A DNA stretch of 64,000 bases from Fonsecaea monophora (GCF_001642475.1 NW_019174051.1:1-64000); one strand, 5' to 3'; counted from the first letter of the stretch, positions 46,269 through 57,947 are shown. Notes: a model not told the origin generated them from the letters alone. A program made the numbers and translations.

Positions 46269-47670
46269 TCATCTTCTCACCAGCACGGCCACGACACACC
46301 ACCGCTTGGCCTGATCTTTATTCTCGCCCGGCCTGAGAGGTTCCCAGGGTCTGCGGAGGCCGTTGACGTCGATCTCGAAGATTTCTGCGGCGTGGAGACG
46401 GCCCTGAACCTCTTTGGCCACCTGGGCTTCTCCGTCGCCGTCTTGGTCGTTCTTGTCCTTGTCCTCGCCGCGGGTGTCATTCTCTCTCGCGTCCTCCTCC
46501 TCCTCCTCCTCCTCCTCTGGGAGTCGATAGTCCCCGGTGGCCACCTCAAAGAAATGCCGCACGATCTCGCGACCGGTGTGGAAGCCGGCGACAACCAAGG
46601 CGCAACTCTCGATGGGGGGGCCCTGGGGCGCTGGACCCGACGCCTGCTGCTCTTGCCGGTGCAGATAGCGCAGGATCGTCTTGACGAGGTTGACGTGCTG
46701 GGACGGCATCCACAGGCAGTCGGCGATGATGATGCGGTCGAAATCTTCGGGTTGTGGCTCGGCAGGCTTGCCGTATTGCGCCGGCGTGTACATCGTCGCC
46801 GTGCCCCACGTGTAACCGAAGATGTCGATTGCTGTGGAACTCGGGGTTTGTGTAAGTGTTGCCGTGGACGGGTGCGATGGCGACGGTGAAGGTGAGGGTT
46901 CGGCGTCCGCATCCGCTGTTTCTGGCGGGTTGACTCGTTCGACGAGGTTCCTACGGACGTTTTGCTCGATGGCGCCGGTGGTCAGAGCGGGCGACGACGG
47001 GTGGTCGGTGATGGTCGCTGAGCGTGCGCCAGAGAGCGCAGCAACGATGGATGGCAACGCCGTCCCTGACTTTCGCATGTGAGCCGGCGTCCTGTATACT
47101 TTTTTTTGCTTGCTTCCCCAGCATCTTCTGATAATTGACGTACGTCAAGTCAAAAATGATTTGTGTTCTCTCTCTCTCTCTGTGTCTCTACTCTCACGTA
47201 CCAGCGCCCAACTCGAGAACCTTAGTCCCCCTCACATCCCAATATCTCTTCTGCCATTCCCCCGACTTTTGCTCCTCGTCACTTCCGTCCTGGTGGTGGT
47301 GGTGGTGGTGGTGGTGCGGCGGCGGCGGTGGTGCCTGATCTCTTTCACCCTCTGTGCCGGAAGAACTGGCCCGCTCCAGCCCCTCGGCCATGATCACGCC
47401 CGCATTCCACAGGTAGTGCGCGAAGAGCGTGCGGCCTTCCTCGGCGGCCGGGTGCTGTGGTATCCGCAGGTCGATCTTCCCGAACCTGGGCGAGTGGTAG
47501 CTCACATGGCCGCCGGGGACGCCGTGGCTGGTCTGCGTATCGTCCGTGAAGAGGGTCGCGAGGGCCGACGAGAAGATGTCTTCGTACTGTGGATTGGCGG
47601 GGATGGGCGTGGTGATGCGGGATGTGAACATGGTCTTGGTAAGGAGGTAGAGAATGCTATCTTTGACCAC
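46269..47670 (-). CDS. EFM7: eEF1A N-terminal methyltransferase EFM7 (Nnt1-like)
   Basis: Exons 47670-47202 and 47065-46269 join in phase to 421 residues. The splice point lies inside the S-adenosylmethionine motif: LELGAG, then TALPSIVAALSGA. Other family marks are EDIFSSAL near residue 30, LFAHYLWNAG near 82, and DRIIIADCLWMPSQH later. Yeast Efm7 methylates the N-terminal Gly and the next Lys of translation factor eEF1A. Yeast Efm7 has about 260 residues; the extra length is low-complexity sequence: Pro5-His8 at residues 114-126, a Pro/Ser stretch, and a Glu8 run near the C-terminus. These lie between fold elements and probably form loops. A start at 47631 is also possible. Confidence 0.88.
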
Positions 47671-48003
47671 AGCATAGACACGAGCACCTAAAATAAAACA
47701 AAAGTCGCTGGGTTACACAAACTATTCGGAACCGACTTGATTGTCAAAAAAGTTGACATGCAAGGCTGAGACGCGGGGCATTTTTAGATCCGCCCAATTG
47801 GGCGAGTGGGTTGGGGCGGATTTGGGGGGAAAAAAAGGCTGTGGCAGACTGGACTGTGTAAATCTTTCTTTGTTCCCATATACAAGTTTCACAAGGTACA
47901 GATTCTCAAGTTATTGCCCGTCGTACAGCACAATTTGCTGGATCCCACTTTTGTGTCTTTGGAACAACCCCTCATATCCTAGGCACACCCTGTGCTCCAA
48001 ACA
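47671..48003. promoter_or_regulatory. Short divergent promoter shared by EFM7 and EFM4
   Basis: Only 333 bases separate the two start codons. Near the middle a perfect palindrome (47791-47804) carries CCAAT boxes on both strands. Joint control of the two eEF1A methyltransferases is an inference. Confidence 0.6.
47791..47804. promoter_or_regulatory. Palindromic double CCAAT element
   Basis: CGCCCAATTGGGCG is a perfect 14-base palindrome containing CCAAT at 47794-47798 and its reverse complement at 47797-47801. It lies about 120 bases before the EFM7 start and 200 before the EFM4 start. CCAAT boxes are bound by the fungal Hap2/3/5 (CBC) complex; binding here is not shown. Confidence 0.55.
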
Positions 48004-49098
48004 ATGTCTGCAGAAAAATCCCATCCCGCTCACCTGGAACCAAGCGAACTAGGCACAAAGGAGTAGTGAGTGCGTCTCTCTCGCCCTGCCAAACAACCCT
48101 TCACCCAGAACCAGGGAGGAGAGATCTCGTCCTGTTGCACAGTACCGTGGACTAACACGGGGCATGTCGCCGATAACAGCTGGGACGAATACTACCGGAA
48201 CGATCTGGAAAACGATGCTCGATCTGAAGACGACGAGGAGGAGGATGGCGATGGCAGTGATTCTGATGACGGGGCCGAGCAACCCCCCGATCCGGTCGAG
48301 CTGGAGTCGTGGTTCGACGACGTCGGCGCTCCGGCCAAGACACTGGCGTTTCTGACCTCGACGACGTTCCCGCTGTCGCCGAACTATACGGGGTCATTGG
48401 TCGATAAAGATTCAAGCGATCGGGGTAGTGGCAGTATTAGGGGTGCTCCGTCGGTGCTGGACCTGGGCACAGGCAACGGCAGCGCCCTGTTCGCGCTGCG
48501 CCTCCACGGACACTACGCGGGCCGTATGGTCGGCGTCGACTACTCGAGCCAGAGCGTCGAGCTGGCGCGGAAGCTGCGCGCACAGTACGCTTCGACAACG
48601 ATGACGACAATTCCCTCCGACATGGCCGATCTGGACTTCCACGTCTTCGACATCATCCACGACTCGGCTACCACGCAGCCCTGGTGGCCCTCGCGCGACG
48701 CGGGCTTCGACCTCGTCCTCGACAAGGGCACCTTTGACGCCATCTCGCTCTCCTCGGCCACCGTCTGGGACCGGGACCCGAACGCGGGCCAAAGACGCAT
48801 CTGCGAATTCTACCCCTCCAGGGTCCTGGACCTGGTCAGACCAGGAGGCTACCTGCTCGTCACGAGCTGCAATTGGACCGAGGCGGAGGTTGTGGCGTGG
48901 TTCACGGGCTCGTCCTCAGGAGGAAGAGCAGGAAACACCGACTCCACCGCTGCAGATACAGAGAGCAGCGATAGGGCCGTCTTCGAGGTGTACGACACGA
49001 TAAAGTACCCCGTGTTCGAGTTTGGAGGGCAAAAGGGCCAGGGCGTCGCCAGTGTGTGTTTCCGAAAACGACAGAAAATCAAGACGGACCAGAGATGA
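48004..49098 (+). CDS. EFM4: eEF1A lysine methyltransferase EFM4 (See1-like)
   Basis: Exons 48004-48065 and 48180-49098 join in phase to 326 residues. The short first exon provides the family start: LEPSELGTKEYW crosses the junction. An acidic insert (DDEEEDGDGSDSDD) follows at about residues 33-50. The methyl-donor motif VLDLGTGNGS lies near 112, and the characteristic LVLDKGTFDAISLS near 198. A later CNWTEAEV is also typical. Yeast Efm4 methylates one lysine of eEF1A, at position 316. The predicted product is cytosolic. Its divergent neighbour modifies the same protein. Confidence 0.92.
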
Positions 49099-49411
49099 AG
49101 AAATATCTTTTTTTCGTGAGATTTTTCTGTTTTGATCTGACTTGATCTGCGGGATTTTTAGGAGAGGCACCATATCTCCTATCCCGGGGCTCTCTATCCA
49201 TGACCACCTCCGCAATATCCCCTGAGAAAGGCTGATGAGGCCAGGGATTCTTACCTCGAATCCAAACCCAAAGGCCCTCTCACATAGCCATCCGATATTG
49301 CAACCCCGCAAGACTCGTGCCTCGTATTTCCAGAAACTTGCACTGCGATATTCCGGGCCGCGGCCGGACAATGGCCGCTTTGATCATCACTCATCTCGCT
49401 TTTTGTCAAAT
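49099..49411. other. Convergent spacer before SRP receptor gene
   Basis: About 310 bases between two 3' ends. Nothing recognisable beyond AT-rich stretches after the EFM4 stop. Confidence 0.5.
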
Positions 49412-51385
49412 CTAGTTCATCAGCATATTCACCGCCCATGGGACTGACAACTGGCGCAAATCCCCGTAATGCTGACCCACGCCAATAAATTGAACTGGCA
49501 CCGAAGTCGCATGCACAAGACTGATCATTGTCCCGATCCCGGATCCAACCGTGTCAACCTTCGAGACGATGAACCCATCAAGCTTGCGGTTCTTACCTAG
49601 CGCCCGGGTGAAATTCTGCGCCTGGCCTACCGAGTCATTGCCGACCAATGCCTCCGCAACTTGGAGGATCAAGTCAGGTTTCGCAAAGTCCACCAGTTTC
49701 TCCAGCGCCGCCATGAGTTGTGTGTTGGTATGGGCTCGCCCGGCGGTGTCGATAAGCACGACCTGGTAGTCGTTTTCTTTGGCGAAAGTTACCGCATCTC
49801 TGGCCACATTTGCCGCATCTTTGCCATAGCCTCGTTCATAGATGCTGACTGCGCCGAGTCCTTCGCGGGCGGTGAGCTCCCTCAAGTTCCGCACATGGAC
49901 GTTCAGCTGTTCCACGGCACCGGACCTAAATGTGTCACCTGCGGCAATCAAGACGCGATAGTTGTTTTGCAGGAGAAAGTAGCAGAGTTTGGACAGATTG
50001 GTGGATTTCCCAACGCCATTCACCCCCAGGATGGTGATGACGAATGGACGGGGTTGAGCCTTTACCCCCGTGGGATTCGCGACCGACTCGATCTGTTGGA
50101 GCAGGTCCAATGACGATCGTGGCGTGAGGATCTTCCTGAGTGAATTTTCCAACGCGGGTCGCAACGCAGCATCGATTGACTCGAATGCTCCAGTCTTCTT
50201 CCCGACCATTTCAGCCTCCACCCCTTGACACAATCGAATAGCTGCGTCGCGAGCGACGTTCTTGTTGATCAGGTGTTCTTCCATCGACCTCAGAGGTTTC
50301 TCAAGATCTTCTTTAGTCAATGTCTTCCCGCCCACGATATTCCTGAAATATCCCGAAATTGCTCCAAAGGTCGATTTTCCAGACCCGTTGATCTCGCTCT
50401 TGTTGGCGTCGGCCGATTTAAGGATATTGTTCACTTCATCCCCTAGATCTTTAAGCACAAATTGGCCTTGTCTATTCTTCGTGCCCCAACTCTCTTGTGA
50501 AATGGTTTCAGGTAGCGGAGACCTCATCCCTGCGTCGCCATTGGTGCCAGCATCAGCAGCCGAGTAGTCGAGTTTCACATCATCTTCCACATCGGCAATC
50601 CCATCAGGACCCCAAACTCGACCCTTCTTCGCGCTGGTTTTGGTCGGTTTGGATTTTCGAGCTTCGTCTCCACTCGAAACATTTGCAGAAGCCGTAACGT
50701 GCGCGGCCTTCCTTGCTCTACGAGAGCCTCGACTCTGCGGTCTGCCGTTTTCCGTCAAGAGGTGTGGCGCAATGCCGGGGAGAGGAGTGGTTGGACGGGA
50801 TGTATCGGGTGAGTGGACGGGAGTGTTCTGGAGAGAGTCTGCGTTGGTCACTGGCACAGCTTTGCGCTGTGCCTGGGCAGACGACGGTTTTTCTGGTGGT
50901 GGTGGTCCTCCAGTGTCCCCCCCTTCAGCACTTGTTTTCTTTTCCTCCAGCGGCAATTCAACGTGGCTTGGCTCCCTGGTGATAGCCCCGCCCATGCTTT
51001 CATCCAAACGACGCATCTCTTCGTCAAAATACGGATCGAAGGGATATTTCAGAGCAGCATAATCGAGCTCCTCTAGCTGGCCCCTATAGACTTCGACAAA
51101 GATGGTCTGAATGTCGTCGAGTAATTTGTCCACCCAGGTAAGATGAAGGAGGGACTGGTAGACGGCCACAAAGATCAAGCCCAGGTCCTTGACCAGTGTG
51201 TATTTTAAGGTGTACTTGTCGTGTCTGTACGTGGGATTGTTGGAGCTGGTTGCGGTCGGGCGGACTTTCTCTTCGATGAAGACATCGTTGATCAAACTGT
51301 TGACCGCGGCTGCGCCAATCTTCGAGGAGGATCTCGACCATAAGACAACACCAGAGGTCGTCAGGATCTCAAAGGCGTCCAACAT
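49412..51385 (-). CDS. SRP101: Signal recognition particle receptor subunit alpha
   Basis: An uninterrupted 657-residue frame. The N-terminal SRX domain starts MLDAFEILTTSGVVLW, which binds the beta subunit at the ER membrane. A charged, Ser/Pro-rich linker follows (about residues 140-300). The C-terminal NG GTPase domain has GVNGVGKST (G1) near residue 454, DTAGRAH (G3) near 544, a SKVDT guanine-specificity motif, and ends GVGQHYGDLRQL. It pairs with Srp54 to dock translating ribosomes at the ER. The frame is open 17 codons further upstream, but the family begins at this Met. The absence of introns is unusual for this window. Confidence 0.94.
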   Translation of the reverse strand: MLDAFEILTTSGVVLWSRSSSKIGAAAVNSLINDVFIEEKVRPTATSSNNPTYRHDKYTLKYTLVKDLGLIFVAVYQSLLHLTWVDKLLDDIQTIFVEVYRGQLEELDYAALKYPFDPYFDEEMRRLDESMGGAITREPSHVELPLEEKKTSAEGGDTGGPPPPEKPSSAQAQRKAVPVTNADSLQNTPVHSPDTSRPTTPLPGIAPHLLTENGRPQSRGSRRARKAAHVTASANVSSGDEARKSKPTKTSAKKGRVWGPDGIADVEDDVKLDYSAADAGTNGDAGMRSPLPETISQESWGTKNRQGQFVLKDLGDEVNNILKSADANKSEINGSGKSTFGAISGYFRNIVGGKTLTKEDLEKPLRSMEEHLINKNVARDAAIRLCQGVEAEMVGKKTGAFESIDAALRPALENSLRKILTPRSSLDLLQQIESVANPTGVKAQPRPFVITILGVNGVGKSTNLSKLCYFLLQNNYRVLIAAGDTFRSGAVEQLNVHVRNLRELTAREGLGAVSIYERGYGKDAANVARDAVTFAKENDYQVVLIDTAGRAHTNTQLMAALEKLVDFAKPDLILQVAEALVGNDSVGQAQNFTRALGKNRKLDGFIVSKVDTVGSGIGTMISLVHATSVPVQFIGVGQHYGDLRQLSVPWAVNMLMN

Positions 51386-51931
51386 ATTGCGAGACAAGGC
51401 TGGCTTCCACCGGGGACGGAGGCTACAGGCGAGCAAGGAGGGGGGACAAGAGGCGCACGCGAGAGCGACAGAAAAGCGCTATAGAACTGCGACAGGGAGT
51501 TGAAATGTGCCAAAATGACGTTGAATTTCCTGCCACGTGTTGATACGGAAAAGTTAGTCACGTGGAGATAGCAACGGACAAGCATTTTGTACATTTAGCG
51601 CAGTCGTGGCACGTAATCACGTGAATCAATTCTTCTTCATCCCTGGTCCTCGCTGTCTCTCACCTGTCTACAATAGTTGCTACTCGTCCAATCAATCCAT
51701 CCCGTCGGTGAAAGCCTGGCTCTTCTTACTTCCCTGTTATCATCCAACTACTAATTGCGATCGCCTTAGGAAAGAGGAATCAGCCGATGTGGGTGGTACA
51801 ACTAACAAGCAACCCTTTGCAGGGGAAGTTAAACCATGCGGCTGTATGCTACGGACCCCGCCTTTATTTCAGCATACTGTCCTATTGATGGCTGCAGAGA
51901 CTGGCAGTCACCAGTCTGACGCCGGTCGAGA
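51386..51931. promoter_or_regulatory. Upstream region of SRP receptor alpha
   Basis: 546 bases containing the SRP receptor promoter and the 3' end of the AIM24 gene (both minus strand). CACGTGA motifs occur near 51534 (CACGTG), 51558 and 51619. Their use is not known. Confidence 0.45.
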
Positions 51932-52971
51932 TCAACCACTCTGTGCCCGCGAAGATACCCAGTCCCCAAATTCGTCCTGGTTCCGGGTCTGGATGTAAAT
52001 CCTACCAGGCCCTGTAAATCGACAAACAAGACCCTCGCCGGTCGTCACGCTGTGAATACCTCCTTTGCCAGCCTTTTCAATGGCATATCGACAGTTCCAT
52101 GCGACAAGATGACCGTTGTCAACAATGTGTTGTTCGTTGGCTTGAAGCTATTGCATTCGTTAGACGAGTGTTGTGAAAGAGGATCACCGAAGGACACAGG
52201 CCCAGATGGGACGAGTATCAGGAGTACGGATCCACTTACATCTCGGGTGACAATAGCACCAAAGGACGTGACCCAGAGTGTCCCCTGGCCAGAGATGCGG
52301 TAGATGAACAAGTCTTCCCCACTGAAGAAAGCCTTTCCGAGACCCTGGCTCTTGGTGTCCTTGACAACTCCACTCGTGCAGGCCAGAAAAGCATCCTTGC
52401 CGAGATTCCAGCCCTCATCTCCGCGAACAGGAATGGCCGTGATATCACCAAACAAGGTAGGTGCCAGAGATACTTCTCCAGGGCCAGTGAAGGTGGATTC
52501 ATTCATTTCCCCGCCCGTGAACATCTTCTTCATGCTGAACTTGACCTTTCCCTGGAGCACGACGGTGGGAGACATTTGGATCATGGCCCCGGGCTTGGAC
52601 TTGATGACGGCACCTTGGGGTAAACGCACGTTCAACATGGCATTCGTATCACGGTTAGTGATGGAATATGAGATCCCATCCGCTGTGGGGTGCCAGCTTT
52701 GATCAAAAGACCCTGCTGCTGTTGTTGGCGCTCCCTGGGGGGCATGATGTGGTGGTTGTTGCTGTTGTTGCTGGTGGTGCTGAGGTGGATATTGCTGTGC
52801 CTGCTGGTATTGATTCTGGTATTGATTTTGGTATTGGCCCTGGTCTTGATACGGAGCTTTCACGATCAGCTGTGTTGAAGTGGAAGAAGTCAGACTCATT
52901 TTCTCCTTACTATTTGCGCCATATTGTTGTTGGGGGTAGTATTGCCCCCCTGGATTCTGGTTGTACGCCAT
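51932..52971 (-). CDS. AIM24: AIM24 family mitochondrial protein
   Basis: Two exons (52971-52240, 52147-51932) give 315 residues with a GTAAGT donor and TAG acceptor. The TRAP-like beta fold carries GAVIKSKPGAMIQMSP, then FTGPGEVSLAP, and in the second exon DNGHLVAWN and EGLVCRFTGPGRIYIQTRN. Without that second exon the family C-terminus would be missing. The first 80 residues are unlike a mitochondrial presequence: Gln/Tyr/Asn-rich with YQNQYQNQYQQ and HHQQQQQQPPHH. In yeast Aim24 is an inner-membrane protein that supports the MICOS complex; longer fungal paralogs may act elsewhere. A 54-base in-frame stretch near 52910-52857 has splice-like ends and may be an intron. Confidence 0.88.
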
Positions 52972-54683
52972 CCTTCCCTGGGTGCGTGGATATGCGGAAA
53001 GTGTTTCGGAGACGGAAACGAATCAAACGAGCAATTTACCGACTGCACAACTCGAGGTCAATAGAATGAGAAGCACCCGACGATGAGATGACGGTACCCT
53101 GAAGCCACCTGATTGTTGGAGGATTTATGCTTATATTATACTGAGAGCTTCTCACCGTGGAGGAAGAGAGGCCTGTGTGGCCTGAAGGATAAGACGTCTC
53201 TTGCATCAGTCGACTGGATTCTGGCCCCCAAACTACTGTTTTCGCCTTCAGCTGGGACGGTTTTTGTCTCGGCCCCCAACCATTGCTGGACTTTTTATTC
53301 GATGGAGGGGCGCATGACCTGACGAAAGAGCAAATCCTTCTGTGATCCTGAACCAAGACTACCACTTACCAGTTTGTTGGTACATTGCATGCTCGGTATC
53401 ACAGTGTGGCTACCGAGTATTGGGACTTGGTTCATTGGCCTCCAGAGCGTTGACGCCCACCAGAGCAATATTAATGGCCTCCCCTCTGAAATTTCCTGTG
53501 GACGATCGAAACCACCACTAGTCCCAGACAGGTTATCACATTGCCCCGATCCGTCAGTAAAGGTCTGTTCCTACTCGGCACCGACTCGGTACTAGGGAGA
53601 AGGATTCCACCTGGAACAGGGGTCCGCACCGCGGGACCTTTGGTTGGTGACTCAGCAGATCTAATCCACAAGCTTGAACCGGACACAGATTTCGCAAGGA
53701 ATATTCGTACACGTTATTATTGTTGGATCTAGGGGACGGAGCGTTTGCGCTCAGCGCTTGGTGTGACAGACCTCGTATAATAGTCGACAAACAGACAAGA
53801 GGACACGAGACTATCCACGTTGGCGTTCTACAGGTACGCATTTCTGGAGCCTACATGCGATGGAAACCAACCACGTCTTCAACAATGAGACTCTCATAAC
53901 GCCATTCGCATCAGTGCTTATGCCTCGTCATAACATATGCAGAGTCCCGCTTGACCAAACTCCATAAGAGTACTTACATTTGCCACGTTGTATAGCGACC
54001 CCATCGGAGGATCTGAGAGGCGGTGGTCCTTTCAGGGCGTGTCTTTGGAAATTGCCCGCACAAGGTGGATCCCCTAGGTGGTGAATGGTCAAGAAGTTGT
54101 GTTCGGTATAGCCATATGTCCGTCCTGTGGCTGGTGAGGAGGCTCAGCGCCTCATTCTCATCCTCGTCCGTCCATCCTACGCGAAACGACCGTGTCTCCT
54201 CTGTGGCTAAGAGGGCCAATTTGGGTATTTGCAGCTTTCCGGACTGGACCGTGGGTATAGTCGGGGGTCAGAACACATCCCTTGTCAGTCAAGGTGCCGC
54301 AATGGAGTCAAACGGCCCTCGTTTCAATTCGTCGACCAAATCTTGCGGCTGAACCAGCGTTTGCCGTCGTTATGGCTCTAACTCTGTTCACATACTAGGC
54401 GAAGGACCAAAGGATCGAGGCTGTGGACCTGGTCAGCATCGACAGACCGTTCAGCCTTTGACATGGCGTACACTAGATGGTGAAGCGGAAGAGATCGCTG
54501 GCGCGTCAACGACAGGAGGGGTGATTGATTGCGTGGTATCAGGACCCTTTTGTGGTTCTCGATTCGGGGCGGAGACTGTAAGTGAGATGTGCCCCCAGCA
54601 TGTCGACCAGCATATAAAGAAGGGGCTACGACATGGGATACCATCTTGAGCATCCTGACTGCACTCGCTCCCCAGGTCTTACC
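52972..54683. other. Long divergent spacer between AIM24 and S41 peptidase genes
   Basis: 1.7 kb holding both promoters and no supported gene. A TATAAA at 54613-54618, 66 bases before the peptidase ATG, is the clearest core-promoter element. Short open frames on both strands look accidental. Confidence 0.5.
54613..54618 (+). promoter_or_regulatory. TATA box of the S41 peptidase gene
   Basis: TATAAA is well placed for a transcription start some 30 bases downstream and a short leader before the ATG at 54684. No other TATA-like sequence lies close to that start. Confidence 0.5.
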
Positions 54684-57220
54684 ATGCTTTCGACGTCTAC
54701 TCTCCACGCCTTGTGCGTGCTTGCACTCACGGTGGCAGTGGAGTCTCAGTCCGGCACACCATCATCTACCGCCACGGCAACCCTTGACGAGCCATGTGCT
54801 CAAGTGAGCGCACTTTCAAGCCAGTATATGGCGGCGCATCCCACAGGTAAAGCCCTCTATCTTCAGAACGCGACACATGGCTTTTGCAATAACTGACAGC
54901 ATTGAAAGCGGTTTCTTTCCCCATGCCTCCAGGTTTGTTGAGACGTCCCATCTGGCTATTCCTACTCGTGTCTGATGGCTGGGAATAGATGTGGCCTATG
55001 CGTGTTCACAATCCGTTCCGTTGGTGAAAGAGGATACACTTGCTGTCCTCACGGGCCTGAAGGCTTTGGTACAGTGGCAAAGTACGCTGGGCTGGCTCAA
55101 GGATCCACCAGCAGACTGGCCCTTCCCTCCTGTCGACCTGGTGGCAGGACTGGAGGATCTCACCAACAAGGTGCAAGACGGGACCATGACGCGAGAAATC
55201 GATTTTGAAACCCAACTAGTCGATTTGATCACTTCAGTGCGCGATGGGCACTTGACCTATGTGCCAGATGCCTACTCGGTCTTCCAGTATGGCATCCAGG
55301 ACCTACCCCTCTATTCCATGTCGACCGATGGCAAACAGCTGCCAGAAATCTACGCGGCCGCGGACGTGATAGCCCAATCCCTGGGCGGAGCAGGAGGATG
55401 GACGCCTTCTCCCATTGTCAAGATCAACGGGACTGAGGTGGTTTCCTGGCTGAGTGAACAGGCTTTCAACGGCACCTTGACGCATCAGGACTTGGACGCC
55501 TTGTACAACCGTCTCTTCGTCACCATCTTCGCTCCAGGAACCTCGAATGGTGAGTTCAGCGCCCCATCGCTCAGTCGATATTCGGGCTCGTCGATTGCGG
55601 TCGAGTTCAAGAATGGGACCCAAGCAACCTTCGCCATCGTCGCAGCTAGCAACCAGGACTTTACCAACGTGGTCGACGGCAAGAGTTTCTACCAGGCTTT
55701 CTGTGATCCCACCGTCAAGGCCAAGGCAACAGCGAGCTCGTCTTCGGCCTCTCCCGCCGAGCCTACCGAGACGACGGTACCCGATCCTTCTTCCCTGTAC
55801 CCGTTGTACCCTTCAGCCGTGGCCATCAATGACGACGGCACGCTCTCCGGCTACTTCTTGGATCATGAACCAGGCGTGGCTGTTTTGGCCATCCACGAAA
55901 TATCCGAGGCCGCCCAGGTGTCGACGCAGCAGACTCTAGCCAATTTCTTACAACAATGCCGGGATGCCAACAAGACCCATCTCATCATTGATGTCAGCCA
56001 GAACCCCGGTGGCACTATTCTCGTGGCCTATGACATCTTCAAGCAACTCTTCCCAACTCTTCAGCCTTATTTGGGCGCTCAAATGCGGGCGCACGATCAG
56101 GTATGCCATGAAATATTCCACCGTGGTGAAGTGGCTGTGTTTTTCTAACTTTCTGCGTAACTTGCAGGCCAACGTCCTCGGAGAATACTATACTCCTCTA
56201 GTTGAACAGGCCGAAGAGCAGGATGCCGTTGCCAACATCACCGACCCGGTACTCCTTGCAGGTATATTCTCTCCGTTCGATGCCACGTCGGTGCTCAACG
56301 ATAGTGGTCAAGCCTTTGCATCCTGGGACGAATATTTCGGACCGGTCCAGGTGCACGGTGACAAGTTCACGCAGCAGTCCCAGATCAACATTTCCAATGC
56401 CGACTACGATGAAAGCAGTGCCGGCATTGTTGTATCTGGCTACGCCAACAACTCGCATGTTGCGCCTCAGCCTTTCCTCTCGGAGAACATGGTCGTCTTC
56501 ACGGACGGGTTTTGCGCCTCGTCGTGCACGATCCTGATGCACCTGCTGAAATATCAAGCCAAGGTCAAGTCAATTGTGGCCGGGGGTCGCCCACAGACCG
56601 GGCCGATGCAGGCGATCGGCGGCGTCAAGGGGTGCCAAGTTCTACCTCTGGACGCCCTCGTCCCAGCAATCCAGTCGTTTTACGAGAGTGCCTCGCCGGA
56701 CGAGATCAAAGCGGCCAACCAGACGGCGCTCAAAGACCTGGCCGACCAGGCCGCCACGCTGTCGCTCCGGCAGTTTCCCGGGGGCGCGGTCCAGTTCAAC
56801 CTCCTCAACGCCATCGCGCAGTACGACGAGTCGCAGACGCCGCTGCAGTTTGTCTACGAAGCAGCCGACTGCCGACTCTTTTACCAGGCCGCGCACGTGA
56901 CAAACGTCACGGCCATGTGGAACACGGTGGCCGAGCAGGCCTTTGGCCTGAACGGGCAGGAAAAGTACTCGCTGTGCGTGGCCGGCAGCACGAACCACCC
57001 GACCAGCCTGAGCGGCAACCAGACCTTGTACCAGGGCGGCGAGATTGCCAATGTCACCGGGTACAACCCGAGCGAGGACGCCGCGCAGGGCAGCGGCAGC
57101 GGCGACGGCTCGTCGGATAATGGTTCCGGGTCGCTGAGGTTTGCCTCAACGGGCATGACCAGCTTGATCTTGGGGGTTGGGTTGGCCGTGCTGGCCTCGT
57201 CGACCGATTTGATCTTTTAG
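54684..57220 (+). CDS. Secreted S41 family peptidase
   Basis: Four exons (54684-54846, 54909-54932, 54989-56100, 56168-57220) join in phase to 783 residues. A signal peptide covers about residues 1-22. The 24-base second exon restores a family-like VSFPMPPDVAYACSQSVPL. The tail-specific protease region includes VRDGHLTY, LIIDVSQNPGG and TDGFCASSC at 545-553, where a Ser after Ala550 is the expected nucleophile. Many N-x-S/T sites are present. The end is Gly/Ser-rich followed by about 20 hydrophobic residues, which looks like a GPI-attachment signal. It is probably a cell-surface or secreted serine peptidase. Fungal S41 proteins of this type are common in Pezizomycotina but hardly studied. Confidence 0.9.
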
Positions 57221-57584
57221 CCAAGAGGTGACGTTAGTTGCGGACGAGTTTGAAGCTGAGGGTTCATCGTTTATCATTTTGTGTTTTGCATTGAGCATTC
57301 AGCATTGAGCATCGAGAGTTGAAAGGGGGGATTTTTCTTTTTCCTTTTTTTTTTTTCCAGTTGTCGCAAATGTCTTAACACATATGATGTGCATATTCAA
57401 GTATCTATAACTATACATATATCTACTTTGTGTCTATAGACTAGGTTTTGACGAGACGAGACGAGAAAAGATGATTTTATCACGGCGGTACTGAGTAGCC
57501 TTTTGTGAGATTGAGATTCTTCAGATTCTACAGATTCAAGTTCATGTCGTATGTACCTGCCTACTGTTACTGCTACTGCTACAT

Positions 57585-57608
57585 ACCTACCTACCTACCT
57601 ACCTACCT
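57585..57608. repeat. (ACCT)6 microsatellite
   Basis: Six ACCT units, slightly interrupted at the left edge, lie after the S41 peptidase gene. Confidence 0.85.
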
Positions 57609-57947
57609 TCCTGTCTACATGGCTGGGTACCCAGGTGCCAACGGATATCATCACTTGTAATGGCGTACAAGGCACAAACAAGATACAAGGACAGGACGCC
57701 TGGGCAGCAAGCCCATTAGGTATGCGAGGGCAGGACAAGACCAGGATACGCGCCGGTCCTATACGTGGTGTCCATGTACATATGATGTACGTGTAATGTA
57801 GGCTTTGTCATCGCCCATCAGACCACCTACACATACTGACAAAGTATGTACATCCACATGATATACCTGTGGGTGCCTGGCAGAATATACGCTTACATAG
57901 CTCGTACATTAATTACATAGATTCTCGCAAGGGGTGGTTGGGATAGC

